DNA of 64,000 bases, from NCBI GenBank assembly GCA_039621445.1, contig CP154954.1:53828155-53892154 (forward strand), given 5' to 3'. The translations under genes and the position numbers were made by a program. The notes below the pieces were generated by a model, which saw only the letters and a program-made list of their open reading frames with translations, was not told where the DNA came from and did no database searches. Positions 42,191-52,555 of the stretch are shown here, in pieces (the stretch's first letter is position 1; every line of letters begins with the position of its first letter). Origin of the DNA: Euglena gracilis. Taxonomy: Eukaryota > Euglenida > Euglenophyceae > Euglenales.

Positions 42191-42369
42191 TGATTCCTAT
42201 TTCTGCCCTTCGACCTCAAGGAGAAAGAATTTACTGCAACGAGTTCACCTGGAAATATTTACAAAGGAGCATTGTATTCACCGAAGACCGACGAATTATT
42301 CACTGGTGGTTCAAACTTTTTTGTTGACCTTCGACTTCAAGGAGGAAGAATTCAACTCTCCGAGTTCAA

Positions 42370-43809
42370 TTGGAATTATCCCAGAATATATTTCAATTAC
42401 GAAGACAAAGAAACAACCGGACTTCCATGAAGAATGAGCTGCGAAGAAATTCAGACTGCCAAGAGGAACTGCACCAAACTGTGGAAGGTGGACACACAGC
42501 AGCAGCTGCAGAAGCTGAAGAGGCGGCAGCAGCACGTCAGTCCGTGGCCATCGCAACCCCCCCACCCCCCAGCACATCAAAGATTTCAGACTTCCCCACT
42601 CAAAATGATGGCCATGGACCATGGACAACTGTGGTCAGGAAGAAAAGACAGAAAGGGACAACCATCACAGGTCCAACAGATTCCACCCCTTTTTCTCAGT
42701 TCCTCCCCTTCCAGGGGAGAAAGCAAAGGCTATGGCAGCCTCTCAAGAAATATCAGAATTCCAAAGGAATCAAATCAAAATCAAGGCTATGGCAGCCATC
42801 ATTGGACAGGGCCTGGGGCCCAGAATCATGGCTATGGCAGCCATCATCCAAGAGGGCAGTGGGCCCAGGTGCAAGGCTATGGCAGCCTGTGTCCAAACCT
42901 GGACAGATCCCACTGGGGGAAGGTATGTCCAACTTACCCCACAGCTCCCTCAAACAAAAACCCCTCAGGAGCTGCCCATCCAAGTCCCATTCAGGGGAAG
43001 GCCAATGGAGGCCAGTATATCCAAGAGGCCAATGGAGGCCAGGGCCAAGATATCAAGGCCAATGGAGGCCATTTCAACAAAAACCAAGTGGCCATTGGAG
43101 GCCAATGCATTCAAGACCACAGCCCTTGGGGGGGAGGCCCAAGAATGGCTACACCAGGGCCCCCCCAGAAGATAATCAGCCCACACCCCCCAGCCCTATA
43201 TGTCCCTCCCCACTGCAGACACAGACCTTCCCCCATCATTCAGAAACAGGGGGAAAGCCTGTCTTTGGCAAGCCCTATGGCAGGGCCAGCTGCAGCCCCA
43301 GTGATGGGGCAGCCAGGGGTGACCCCAGTGATGGGGCAGCCAGGGGGAAGGACCCCAGTGATGGGGCCTCTGGAATCCCCAGATACATTACACCCAGGGG
43401 TACCCCCTTTCAGAGCCCTGCAGGCCAGCATCCCCCATTGGGAAAAGGCAGGAGCCAGCAGAGAGGTATTAAATCTGATAAGGGAAGGTGTTATGGCAGA
43501 TCTTCCCCTCCCCCCTCAAATGTCCAAAAAAGTTCCCTTCAAGACTCCCCAAGAAATAATGACTGCCCAAAAGATTCTGAGAGAATACGAATGTGCAGGG
43601 GCAACCAGGCAAATCAGTGTACGTCTGATTCCCAATTCCCCTTTCCCAAAAGCCTTCGCTTTCGCCTTGGCGCACCTACTTGGGAACTGAAAATCAGAGT
43701 AACAGTAAAAACCCTTTTCCCACTTCCCAAGAAGCAAAGCACGGAGCAATGCAGGGAGGACGGACTGGAAATCCAAGTCCGGTCCAAGGAAAGGAAGGAA
43801 AAGGTATAA
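42370..43809 (+). CDS. DIRS ORF1, Gag-like, 3' end displaced by LTR insertion
   Basis: The native ORF runs from ATG 42370 to the insertion at 43615; codons after that belong to the LTR. It has an Ala/Glu-rich helix, then DGHGPWTTVVRKKRQKG, a basic motif seen in Gag-like ORF1 proteins. Tandem blocks follow with the core RLWQP or QWRP, then three DPSDGAARG repeats. No CCHC knuckle. It probably packages the RNA. Its second half is also open in the frame used by ORF2. Confidence 0.65.
   Translation: MELSQNIFQLRRQRNNRTSMKNELRRNSDCQEELHQTVEGGHTAAAAEAEEAAAARQSVAIATPPPPSTSKISDFPTQNDGHGPWTTVVRKKRQKGTTITGPTDSTPFSQFLPFQGRKQRLWQPLKKYQNSKGIKSKSRLWQPSLDRAWGPESWLWQPSSKRAVGPGARLWQPVSKPGQIPLGEGMSNLPHSSLKQKPLRSCPSKSHSGEGQWRPVYPRGQWRPGPRYQGQWRPFQQKPSGHWRPMHSRPQPLGGRPKNGYTRAPPEDNQPTPPSPICPSPLQTQTFPHHSETGGKPVFGKPYGRASCSPSDGAARGDPSDGAARGKDPSDGASGIPRYITPRGTPFQSPAGQHPPLGKGRSQQRGIKSDKGRCYGRSSPPPSNVQKSSLQDSPRNNDCPKDSERIRMCRGNQANQCTSDSQFPFPKSLRFRLGAPTWELKIRVTVKTLFPLPKKQSTEQCREDGLEIQVRSKERKEKV
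42434..43615 (+). CDS. DIRS ORF2, N-terminal part
   Basis: This frame is open from 42434 and carries the recognisable start of a DIRS reverse transcriptase only from about 43430: PHWEKAGASREVLNLIREGV, then AQKILREYECAGATRQI. The frame continues exactly at 59958 (PPEEAKHFVPYFTISKK) once the LTR element and one AAATC copy are left out. The same junction residues align with the second DIRS RT at 63282-63974. Codons 1 to about 330 mirror ORF1 repeats in another frame and may be only passively open. Confidence 0.7.
43611..43615. repeat. Target duplication of the LTR element (left)
   Basis: AAATC, repeated at 59953-59957. Five base pairs, as usual for Ty3/gypsy elements. Confidence 0.9.
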
Positions 43810-43923
43810 GAAGAATACCACCTGTGGAGAGAGAAGGGGGCACCCATTAGGAGATCCTAATAGGATCTGCTTCCATCCTAACTTCCTCAACGGAAGGGGA
43901 CAGAAGCATACGCCTGGTACACA
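43616..43923 (-). repeat. 3' LTR
   Basis: 308 bp. In element orientation it begins TGTGTACC and ends GTACACT, so the tips are inverted apart from the last base; the end is CT rather than the usual CA. I see no difference from the 5' LTR. Confidence 0.93.
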
Positions 43924-43933
43924 TCCCCCTCCC
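43924..43933 (-). promoter_or_regulatory. Polypurine tract
   Basis: GGGAGGGGGA on the minus strand directly precedes the 3' LTR. Expected primer site for plus-strand DNA synthesis. Confidence 0.85.
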
Positions 43934-44747
43934 AGGGCTATGCCCGATTTCCCCTTTGGACCAGGCATTCTGGCCACAGGGATTTCGGACACAGACCTGG
44001 TCTGTGGGAGGTGCACCCTGGCGCATCCACAGGGGCCCTTTCCGTCGCACAGGGGTCCACTCAAAGGGGGGGGGCCGAAAAGGAGGGGACCCAAAAGCCC
44101 AAAACGCGCAAAATGGTTTCACCTATTTTGCGGTGGCTTATGGGGTATAGTATATTATAGCCCATTGGGGAAAATGGGGCTGGCAGGTTTCCTTGCCAAG
44201 CAAACCCATCCACCCAGTTTGGGTGTGCCAAAGGCACTTGGGGTTGGGTCCATGGGCATTCCAGGAAAACCCATGGGGAGGGTGTGGAAGGAGGGGGCCT
44301 CTGACCAGTCAAACCTGGGCAGGGCGCATGGCCAGTCAAACCTGACCACGCAAAAGGAAATCCTACTCTACAAAACCAACTGCCGGCGACAGCATTTGCC
44401 CCGGGGGGAAAATAGAGAGAGGAGTGGGGGGTTGGCTTAGGCCAGAAAAGTTGTGCTGTCTGGCAGCCTTAAGGCCTCAGACGGCCGAAAAGAAAAGAAA
44501 GGGAAAGGAAAAGAGGCCGTCGGCCCTGTGCGCTGCGTGTCGCACGCCCGCGAGAGGGGAGAGGGGAGAGGGGTGTGCATGCATGCGCACGGAATCCTGC
44601 ACATGGCAGCATCCCGGTGGGAACTTACTAGCGGCGAATACCGCAAAGGGTCTTCGAAGGGGCTGTTCGGGCGAATACCCAAACAGGGTGTCAGGCGAAT
44701 ACCTGACGAGGGTGCTGAAAGACGCCGCATTGGCGCTGACAGACACC
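43934..44747 (-). other. 3' untranslated part of the LTR element
   Basis: About 810 bp between the extra ORF and the polypurine tract. ORFs here are short and show no domain. Contains a CTTTTCTTTTC-type tract (in + sense GAAAAGAAAAG at about 44487). Confidence 0.6.
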
Positions 44748-47700
44748 TCACCTGCCTTTATTGGCTGGACGTTCGCGGACCTCACGCCAGTAGTCGTGTT
44801 GGGGGTCCCCTAATGGGTCCTCAACCAACTCCAGTTGGCGTGGGGAACGCGGCGGAGCTGATTCACTCCGGATGGTGTTGAGCTCCGGATCGTTGACATC
44901 AAAGGAAGGGGTCTCCCAGTCCTTGATCCAATTATCCGGCAGCTTCTCCCTGGTACGTTCAGCATGATGCTGAAGATACCGTTGGAGCTGCTCCCAGAAA
45001 ATTCTGGGCAGCATCACCGGCCAGATGATGTAATTCATCCGGGGGTGATTCGCAGGCACCTGCGGGGGCATCCCCGGGGTCTGCTTGAAGTTGATGTCAT
45101 ACATCCACCTCGCTGTCCGAACTCTTGCGGTATGGGGCCGTAATACAGCCGCCAACCAACCTCTGAAGTCCACCAAATCGTGTTCTTCAGGAGGCCACAA
45201 TGGCAAGGCGTATCCGCCATGCTGACGCTTGGAGAACAGGGGGTAAACCTGTGTCTCCCAGTCGCCATCAGTCCAGAGGTAAGGCATTCTTACCTTGGCG
45301 TGTTCCTCGACGGCGAGGCGCATTGCCCCAGCGTCGATCTGGAACTCACGGGCCATTCCCGTGTGGCGGTAGCTTTCTACCTTTCGGAAGTCGGAGTGCT
45401 TCAGGCGGCCTTCCACCTGCTTGTACTCCTTCTTCCACTTCTCCAGTGTCTCCCAGTGCTGGGGGACAATGGTGGTGACTGCTCCATCAGCAGTCTGCAC
45501 GAACTTGCCTCCTATACAGTTGATGCACAAGGCAGGGATATCCCTGTCGTGAGCATTCTCACTGTAGGAGTAGTTCAAGCTGTGCTTCCAGGCATTCAGG
45601 CACTCGCCACATACGAGCGCCACACAGTTCGGCACATATGCCCTGTGATGGAACCACGAGGATTGCACCTGCCGCTTGCACACATGCACAAGCGGTTGGT
45701 TATGCCGCACATGGTGGCATACGGTGCACGTCCAGGCAAAGGACGTGCCGTGCTGGAAATCCAACACGCAGTCCTCGCCAAAGTACTGTGCCAGTACTCT
45801 GGGTGAGCGCCTGTTCCAGAATGTCCAGGTATGTTCCGGGGCATAGTGGAAAGGTTCTCCTCGGACGAAGAGGGGCTGAATCCATCGATTCAGTGACCCT
45901 GTCTGGTGCCTAATAGCAGCCAGTTTCTTCGTCCTCTCTTCCACGGTGCCTAGTCTGGTCAGGATATCCTGGGTCCAGAGCTGGGCATCCGCAGACACAG
46001 GAGGTGAAGCAGGTTCATCCTGCTCCTCATCCGTCGATCCGGCGGAAGACTGGGCCTGTCGACCACGAGCCTTACCTTTCGGTTTGCTCTGGCCGTACCC
46101 GGACGATGCAACGGCCGAATAGTCGTGCATTGTCGTAGGGCCTTTCGGCTGTCCGCCAGTCTGACCTCCAGCGCCACCTTTCGGTGGTGGTTTCCCATCA
46201 CCGCCTTTGGAAGGGGGCTTACAGGGTGCAGCACCCGATTTGCCTCCTTTCGGCTTCGCACTCCCGGAATCAGGAGACGACGCCTGCGGCTTACTCCTGG
46301 TATCAGGAGCCGATGGTGCCGGAGTAGACGTTTGCCGTCTGGGCGAAGCGGGCATACTGACCGCTGGGTCGCGCATGACGCTCCGAGGGGTTGGCATTCG
46401 TTCCTGGGGTTGTTCAGCAGGCCGTCGCCGAACAGGTTCATCCTGTCCGACGAGGCGTGGCACTGTGGTCGTCACCGGAATCGGTGCTTCCACAGGCGCT
46501 GGCGCTCCCAGAAACTCTGCCATTGTCCTCGGGGCGGCAGGGACCCTGCGCGGTGTCGGTGGTCGTGGGGGTATCTCCTCCACTTCCATTTCGACATCCG
46601 GTCTAGGAGGTTGATCCTCCACAACCGCTGGCGCAGGTGCTACAGGAGGTTGATCCTCCGCTGTAGCCGGTGCGACAGATGGCTCTGTCGGCTGGGGTTC
46701 ATCCCCTGAAGGTGGTTGCACTGTTGCCGGAGATGGGGGTGTGGGGACACCGACATCTGGTGTCTCCACGACCTCAGCGGCGGAGCTTGATGCTACACCT
46801 CCACCTCGTGGCGTTAGTGCAGCAGCCACGGCAGTAATGCCAGTGACCACGGCGCCGAGCACACGGCCTCCTAATGAGGTGCGTGCTACGGGGCTGGTAG
46901 GTTCTTCGAGGATATCCTCGACGACCATACCAGTCATCTCGGCTGGAGGCTCAGCCGTTGGAACAGGCGTAGCAGCCACAGGTATATCCCCTGCGGGTGC
47001 TTCGTCTGGCCTAGGCTGTGCCGGAGCATGCAGAGCAGCGTAGAGGATATCCTCCACGTTCTCACCTTCCTCCTCAGGAAGTTCCTGGTCTCCACCTACC
47101 GGTGGACAGACGGGAGCCGTCGCGGGGGCCGGGGAAACCGATCGTTCCCCTGCCGCTCGCGGGGCAGAGACGAATGATACAGCCGTTCCTGTCGGAGACG
47201 GCGGCGCTGCCTCCAGAATGGTGACGGAGGGGCTGCGGTCGCGTTCCTCCCGCCGCGGAATCGCGGTGGTGGAAGCGACTGACGCCTCCCGTCTCCTTCG
47301 CGCCAGAGGTTCATCCTCTGGGGCGATGAAGGCGCGCAGATCCTCGGGCGAACGAGGATCGTCGGGGTGCCATCGGCATCCCTGGGCATCCGCCAGCCTG
47401 TAAAAGGCCAGCGTGCTGCTGCTGGCTCTGTTGGGCCAGGGTGGCGGCCATGATGGCTGCACCCAAGCGTTTGCAGGCCTGTTCGGGCCCAGGAAGCCGC
47501 GGTAACGCGTGTCTTCCCAGACCTCGAAAAACCCGTCCTCGAACTCCTGCACGCATGCCAGAATCGGCATACCCAGGTCGAGGATGGCCTTCGGGTGATT
47601 CATCAGCTGGAGGAATACCTCCCTGTCGAGGGTACCGCCAAACTGTCGCCTCAAATGTTCCTCCAGGTCTATCCCGGCTAGGTGCCAGTTGGGGCGCAGG

Positions 47701-50267
47701 TCGGCGATAACCCGACGACGACGAGGTCCCTCAACGGGGTCGCCGTAGTCTGGTGGCAAGCTTTCCATACCAGGCCTATCGTCCTGGGGGTCACGGAGAT
47801 GTATATACACCTCCATGACGTAGGTGGTCCAGGCTCGCCACCAGAACTGTTGCAGCATAAAAATACGCTGCTTATGGACGCGGCGACTTTTGCCCTGGAC
47901 ATCCGGGGCGTCGCGGCACACATGCATAAGCATGCGGCGTCCCATCTCCAGGCCCGGGTTATCCCGAGGCGGTGGAGGACTTCCGCGCACGCCGAATCCC
48001 CAGAAGTCGACAGGAAATTCCTGCCGGCAGTACTTACAACAGAGGTCATACCTCTGTGGGTAAGCCAGGGAAACGCGCTTAACGCGGAAGGTGGAGCCGT
48101 AATGGCTCACCAGCCACACCTGGAGGTTGTTGCACCACAACACCTCGATCAGGCGTTCGATGTCGGGGTTCAGTGGGTAGTATTTCCACTGCACACCGAG
48201 GGGCCCGACTGTTTGAATACAGTCGAAGATTGCCTTCAGCCTTCGGGCCAACACATGCTGGTCCCGAAATCCTAACTGGTGCAGGTAACTGCGGCCAGTG
48301 GAGTCGCTGAAGAGACCCCAGTTCTGGCAGGGGTATCCCAGCCAAAACCAGAGTTCCCAGAAACCCGGCTGGGCATCCAGCAAGGGTCTGCCACCTTCAC
48401 CTTCGAAGGCGTACAGGTCAATTCCGTAATGGAATTGTCTGACTCTGTTCTCGGTGTGGTGTAATACCACCTCGATGACTGCCTCCGGAGGGGTGACGGG
48501 GCGGTTTCCTGCAACATGGTAATCATGCTGCATTCGCCAGCCTTCGTCCTCCAGCTCCTCCTTGAACCTGAGCATTTGCTCAAAGTCCGAGAGGACTTCT
48601 GCTGGTTCTTCCTCCTCCTCACGGGCTGTACCCTTACCCTTGCCCTCACCCTTACCTTTGCCGGCCACGCCTTTGCCTTCTCCCTTGCCTTTGCCCTCAG
48701 CCTTACCTTTGTCCTTCCCTGTCTGGCGAATACCAGAGGGTCGGGCGCTCGGTGCGGCAGGAGTCGGTTCGGTACCTTCCCATTCCATCTCTGGGGAGGG
48801 ACCTTGCCGTTCCGCTGCACGTCGCGGTGACGGCGTGGCTGGGCGCTGGCTAGGAGCCTGGCGTGGGCTTGGTTTCGGCGTAGGAGGTCGCGGCTCCTTC
48901 CATACCGGAGGGATCGGCGGAGGCATTGCGGCAACAGGACGGCTCATCGCTGCCTGTGCCACTGCCGGTGGTTGCCCGGCCAGGGTATCCTGGCTGGCTT
49001 CCACCTGCATTGCCGCACCGCCTTCCGCGTCCCGTGGGCTGGGTCGCCTGGGCTGTGGGGTAAGGTTCTCCGTAACCCTATCGCGCTTCAGGGTGGCAGG
49101 TAATCCTGCCGCTCCTGCCGGGGGCTCACCGGGTAATACCGGGGTCGCCACCCGCAGCTGCGGCTGGTACGGATGGTAGGGGGTGTATCCACGACCCTGA
49201 AGGGCAGCCAGAGAGGCGTAATACCTCGTCCGGTGCTCTTCAGACGCGAATACTGGCTCCTGCAGGAAGTGCCGAGCAAGCTCATCCTGCTCGGTTCCCG
49301 GAGGTGCCATATGATAGTAGGGAGCCTCCTGCCGACGGGGGACATCCCCAGTCTGGACAGGGGCTGCACTGGGCGGTCGGGCTGCCTCACGGTGGGGAGG
49401 TTCATCCTCCACCACTATGGGCTCCTCCTGCCTCCGTGGCTCAACGCCAGGGGCAGGGGCGACCGATGATGCTTGTGGCATCCAGTGCATGAACATGTGT
49501 TGGACGTATGCCTCAGAGGGCACGTCCGACTGTCCGGCTGGGAGCACGCGTGCGCCGCGCGGGTAATCCGCGTGCGTCGCGTACCGCGAGACAAATTGCT
49601 CCGCTGGCGGCTCGCGCGGCGGCATTCGCTGCGGCGAGGGCGGGCGAGCAAAAATTCTCGTCATCCCAGGTGGAACATGCACAGCCTCACCTACCGGTGG
49701 GGGCGTGTGCTCACGCATATGCACGGTGTGGGATCCCACCGGCGTCTGCGTTTGCAGCATGGGCGGCACATACACGCCCAGGTCCATCATGGTCTCGCCG
49801 GGTTCGAAGCCGGAATCGGCTGCGGACGAGAAATACCGTCTGCCCGTCATCAGGGCTTGACCGCAGGGACACCACTGAGCCACAGGGGTGTTGGCTACCA
49901 CCAACAGCTGAGCACAGTATGCATCCCAAAGGGCTTGCATAAAGGGCTCCGTTGGGGGGTGTGCGCACATACGCATCGCCCGCTCCAACGTCTCCGTAGT
50001 GCGGAAGATCATCTCTCCCGCATACGGGGGCAGGCGCGATCTGCGCTGCACTGGTGGCTGAGGTGCCGGCTGCTGGACGGCAGATGGATCTGGTACCGCA
50101 TATGCGGACCGGCTGCTGGTAGCCGCGGCGAATACCGGGGCTGAAACCCTCTCAGCATGTGGGGCACCCGGAATCGGGGCCTCAGCATACTGAGGGTACT
50201 GAGGGTATGGCGCGCCAGAAGGCTGCGGCCATGGTGGACCTGGTCCAGGTCCGCGCCCAGGCAGCAT
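44748..50267 (-). CDS. Extra 1839-codon ORF of the LTR element, function unknown
   Basis: A single uninterrupted ORF downstream of integrase, in the position where retroviruses have env. It has no signal peptide and no convincing membrane anchor (one mildly hydrophobic stretch, VLGAVVTGITAVAAALT, near residue 1135), so it is not an obvious envelope. Residues 1-510 are Pro/Gln-rich. About 515-560 is a Lys/Gly repeat (GKGKGEGKG). About 590-960 is a globular region with DIERLIEVLWCNNLQVWLVS and CCKYCRQEF. About 970-1470 is Pro/Ser/Thr-rich with KPKGKARG. About 1480-1839 is Cys/His-rich (CTVCHHVRH, CGECLNAW, CINCIGG), suggesting zinc binding. I recognise no family. Possibly a nucleic-acid-binding accessory protein. 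Its intactness next to a broken pol is notable. Confidence 0.75.
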   Translation of the reverse strand: MLPGRGPGPGPPWPQPSGAPYPQYPQYAEAPIPGAPHAERVSAPVFAAATSSRSAYAVPDPSAVQQPAPQPPVQRRSRLPPYAGEMIFRTTETLERAMRMCAHPPTEPFMQALWDAYCAQLLVVANTPVAQWCPCGQALMTGRRYFSSAADSGFEPGETMMDLGVYVPPMLQTQTPVGSHTVHMREHTPPPVGEAVHVPPGMTRIFARPPSPQRMPPREPPAEQFVSRYATHADYPRGARVLPAGQSDVPSEAYVQHMFMHWMPQASSVAPAPGVEPRRQEEPIVVEDEPPHREAARPPSAAPVQTGDVPRRQEAPYYHMAPPGTEQDELARHFLQEPVFASEEHRTRYYASLAALQGRGYTPYHPYQPQLRVATPVLPGEPPAGAAGLPATLKRDRVTENLTPQPRRPSPRDAEGGAAMQVEASQDTLAGQPPAVAQAAMSRPVAAMPPPIPPVWKEPRPPTPKPSPRQAPSQRPATPSPRRAAERQGPSPEMEWEGTEPTPAAPSARPSGIRQTGKDKGKAEGKGKGEGKGVAGKGKGEGKGKGTAREEEEEPAEVLSDFEQMLRFKEELEDEGWRMQHDYHVAGNRPVTPPEAVIEVVLHHTENRVRQFHYGIDLYAFEGEGGRPLLDAQPGFWELWFWLGYPCQNWGLFSDSTGRSYLHQLGFRDQHVLARRLKAIFDCIQTVGPLGVQWKYYPLNPDIERLIEVLWCNNLQVWLVSHYGSTFRVKRVSLAYPQRYDLCCKYCRQEFPVDFWGFGVRGSPPPPRDNPGLEMGRRMLMHVCRDAPDVQGKSRRVHKQRIFMLQQFWWRAWTTYVMEVYIHLRDPQDDRPGMESLPPDYGDPVEGPRRRRVIADLRPNWHLAGIDLEEHLRRQFGGTLDREVFLQLMNHPKAILDLGMPILACVQEFEDGFFEVWEDTRYRGFLGPNRPANAWVQPSWPPPWPNRASSSTLAFYRLADAQGCRWHPDDPRSPEDLRAFIAPEDEPLARRRREASVASTTAIPRREERDRSPSVTILEAAPPSPTGTAVSFVSAPRAAGERSVSPAPATAPVCPPVGGDQELPEEEGENVEDILYAALHAPAQPRPDEAPAGDIPVAATPVPTAEPPAEMTGMVVEDILEEPTSPVARTSLGGRVLGAVVTGITAVAAALTPRGGGVASSSAAEVVETPDVGVPTPPSPATVQPPSGDEPQPTEPSVAPATAEDQPPVAPAPAVVEDQPPRPDVEMEVEEIPPRPPTPRRVPAAPRTMAEFLGAPAPVEAPIPVTTTVPRLVGQDEPVRRRPAEQPQERMPTPRSVMRDPAVSMPASPRRQTSTPAPSAPDTRSKPQASSPDSGSAKPKGGKSGAAPCKPPSKGGDGKPPPKGGAGGQTGGQPKGPTTMHDYSAVASSGYGQSKPKGKARGRQAQSSAGSTDEEQDEPASPPVSADAQLWTQDILTRLGTVEERTKKLAAIRHQTGSLNRWIQPLFVRGEPFHYAPEHTWTFWNRRSPRVLAQYFGEDCVLDFQHGTSFAWTCTVCHHVRHNQPLVHVCKRQVQSSWFHHRAYVPNCVALVCGECLNAWKHSLNYSYSENAHDRDIPALCINCIGGKFVQTADGAVTTIVPQHWETLEKWKKEYKQVEGRLKHSDFRKVESYRHTGMAREFQIDAGAMRLAVEEHAKVRMPYLWTDGDWETQVYPLFSKRQHGGYALPLWPPEEHDLVDFRGWLAAVLRPHTARVRTARWMYDINFKQTPGMPPQVPANHPRMNYIIWPVMLPRIFWEQLQRYLQHHAERTREKLPDNWIKDWETPSFDVNDPELNTIRSESAPPRSPRQLELVEDPLGDPQHDYWREVRERPANKGR

Positions 50268-50462
50268 GATGCTACCCGAACGACGACGACAACTAAGGAT
50301 AACCTTGTTGTCAGTCGATTTGAGTGCGAGAGCACTGAAAAAGCAAGGCTTCTATCTTAATCAAAACTCTGCGAGAAAGATAGAGAAATAATGAAGTGCA
50401 GGGGGGGGTATAAACGCGAAACATTCACATAAAACACACGCATTCTCCAAAACGAAATCGTT

Positions 50463-51653
50463 TCAGAAGGTGTTTATGTTTATGTCTATGTTATTGCGCT
50501 TGTTCCACAGCTTCCAATCCTGTTGGACATATCCAACAAAACTGGATGCTGGCTCCCAAGTGTCCTCCTCTGGCCCATACCCTTTCCAGCGAACTTTCCA
50601 GTAGTGCACACCCCTGTCGACCTTGTGGTCTATTATCTTATCGACCACAAAGTCGTCCGTTTCAGGTAATCTGGAACGGGGCTTGAAATATAGGCAGGGG
50701 ATAGCTTTTCCGTCTGGGGGGCTTAGGTACGGTTTGAAGTCGTCCATATGGACGTCCTCAATCCCGTTGGGCAAGGCAACTTTATATCGCCCGCTACTAC
50801 CTAACCTCTCCAAAATTTCGCATGGGCCGAGCCAAAGAGGATCTAGCTTGGAAGATTGCATGCGGGTGCGGTTATTCCGTACCCACACGCGGTCACCTGG
50901 ACTATACACAGGTGTGTTGAAGTTTTGTAAAAACGATTTCCGTTTGTTGGAATGAATTTCTGTGATACGTGATTGGACTGCAGAGCGGAGTGATTCCACT
51001 TCTGCAAACCACGTTTCACAGCTGACGCTACTTCGGGCGGGTCTCTCCGAGGGGATATCCCCTATGGCCGGAGGGTCTCGTCCGAAAACAATTTTGTACG
51101 GTGAGTGTGGTAATACCAACCCTGGCAAGGTATTGATGTAAAATAAACACCAATGAAGAACGGATAACCAATTCTTACCCGAGTCAGCCAGTGAAAGGCG
51201 AAGCATATTGACAACGGATTTCACGGCTGCCTCGGCTCTACCATTGCCTTTCGGGCGGTATATAATGGAAAAATGCTGCTCAATGCCGAGTAAACCGCAC
51301 AAAGTTGTGAAAAACCGCGAAGAGATCAAGTGATCTTGATCACTCACGATTTCGTTCGGTAAACCCATTAAGCAGATGCATTTCTCCAGGAATATGGATG
51401 CCAAAATTTGGGCTGTCAACCCTGCTTTCCGGCATGGAATGGCTACTATGTACCCACTCAGCCGACAGACGACAACAAAAACGTAATCGTAAATTTTGTC
51501 ATCTGATCCTTTGCAAGGTTCAAGTTCGAGAAAATCCATGCAGAGGGATGTAAAAATGTCAGGTGGTACGGGGAAAAAGTCCATCGTACCAGGGGGGGTA
51601 CCTCTGCGCGGTTTCACAGCCTGACAAATTTGGCACCGTTGCGAAATTCGCAA
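50463..51653 (-). pseudogene. pol fragment: integrase core and chromodomain
   Basis: Starts inside the integrase zinc region ([12 protein letters not shown]). The core has the D-D-E residues in [21 protein letters not shown] and [11 protein letters not shown]. Then a C-terminal domain ([26 protein letters not shown]) and a chromodomain ([20 protein letters not shown] then WEP). Chromodomains direct such elements to modified chromatin. It is out of frame with the preceding fragment by one missing nucleotide near 51650, so this is part of a broken pol rather than a separate gene. Confidence 0.9.
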
Positions 51654-52555
51654 ACAGCGCGAATATAATCTTTTTCACTCAGGGTTGTGCAATATCTGCG
51701 ACCCACTAGTGAAAGAAGTTTGGGGGCCCCAGGGTGACCATGGTTGTGATAGCTCAAAATCACATCATCAACCAGGTCTTGGGGTATACAATATTTATAA
51801 CCAGAATCATTCCGGAAAATAAGCCGCAATGGTGATAGAGAGTAATTCTCTATGGATTCACCATTACGAAGTCTATTCACAATGGTACTATATAGGGTCA
51901 CGCGAATAATCCCATTCACGGAAAAATAGGGGGGTAGGAGTTTCCGTACGCGTAATGCGACGGGGTCCGGCAGTGCGTCCACCCCCGCGCCTTCCACGCA
52001 ATGGTGAAATGGCGATGCTGCGATACACCCGGGAAGCCGGGAGTGAATCGAGCAAGTTGTCCGCAGCGTCGGATCGACGTGCGAACTGGTCAGCCTCATG
52101 GCTGCCATGAAAAGTCGCATCACCCTCATCCGGGTTCCCAGGATAATACCAGGGGGCTCGGCTGAGAGGATCCGCAACTTTTTGCGGATCTTTTGACCTG
52201 GGGTATAAACTACCACCAGGTTAAACTGGCTCAAGAACTCATGCCATCGGCATCTTCTGCCCACTGATGACATGGCCTTGTTCAGGTCCTCGGTATACCA
52301 GTGTTGAAGGCTCTCATGATCCGTCAACACTAGTATCTGGACCAAGCTGCTGGCTATCCAGCTGCGGAACTTCTGGAGAATTAAGCACAATGGCATATGT
52401 CTCCTTTTCGCGAATGCTCCATTTAACCTGTCCTTTCCCATTGTCGCCCTGTAGCTTCCTGCTAAAGAAAGCCACAGGTCGGAGTTCATTCGCCGCATTA
52501 TGCTGGCTAAGAACCCCGCCAACAGCGTAATCGCTGCTGTCGACCTCCAGGACAT
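51614..52555 (-). pseudogene. pol fragment: RNase H end and integrase zinc domain
   Basis: Real coding begins near 52385 with LQKFRSWIASSLVQILVLTD, then HESLQHWYTEDLNKAM, and HEFLSQFNLVVVYTPGQ of RNase H. It ends with a His-rich segment (DVILSYHNHGHPGAPKLLSL) that starts the HHCC motif. Frame changes at both ends. Confidence 0.85.

Noticed and set aside
43616-43923. A 308-bp large target duplication or tandem duplication of DIRS sequence
   Set aside because: PBS, polypurine tract, terminal inverted tips and a 5-bp duplication show these are LTRs.
44748-50267. Envelope glycoprotein in the LTR element
   Set aside because: No signal peptide, no clear membrane anchor, no cleavage-site layout; the protein is Pro-rich with a Cys/His-rich end.
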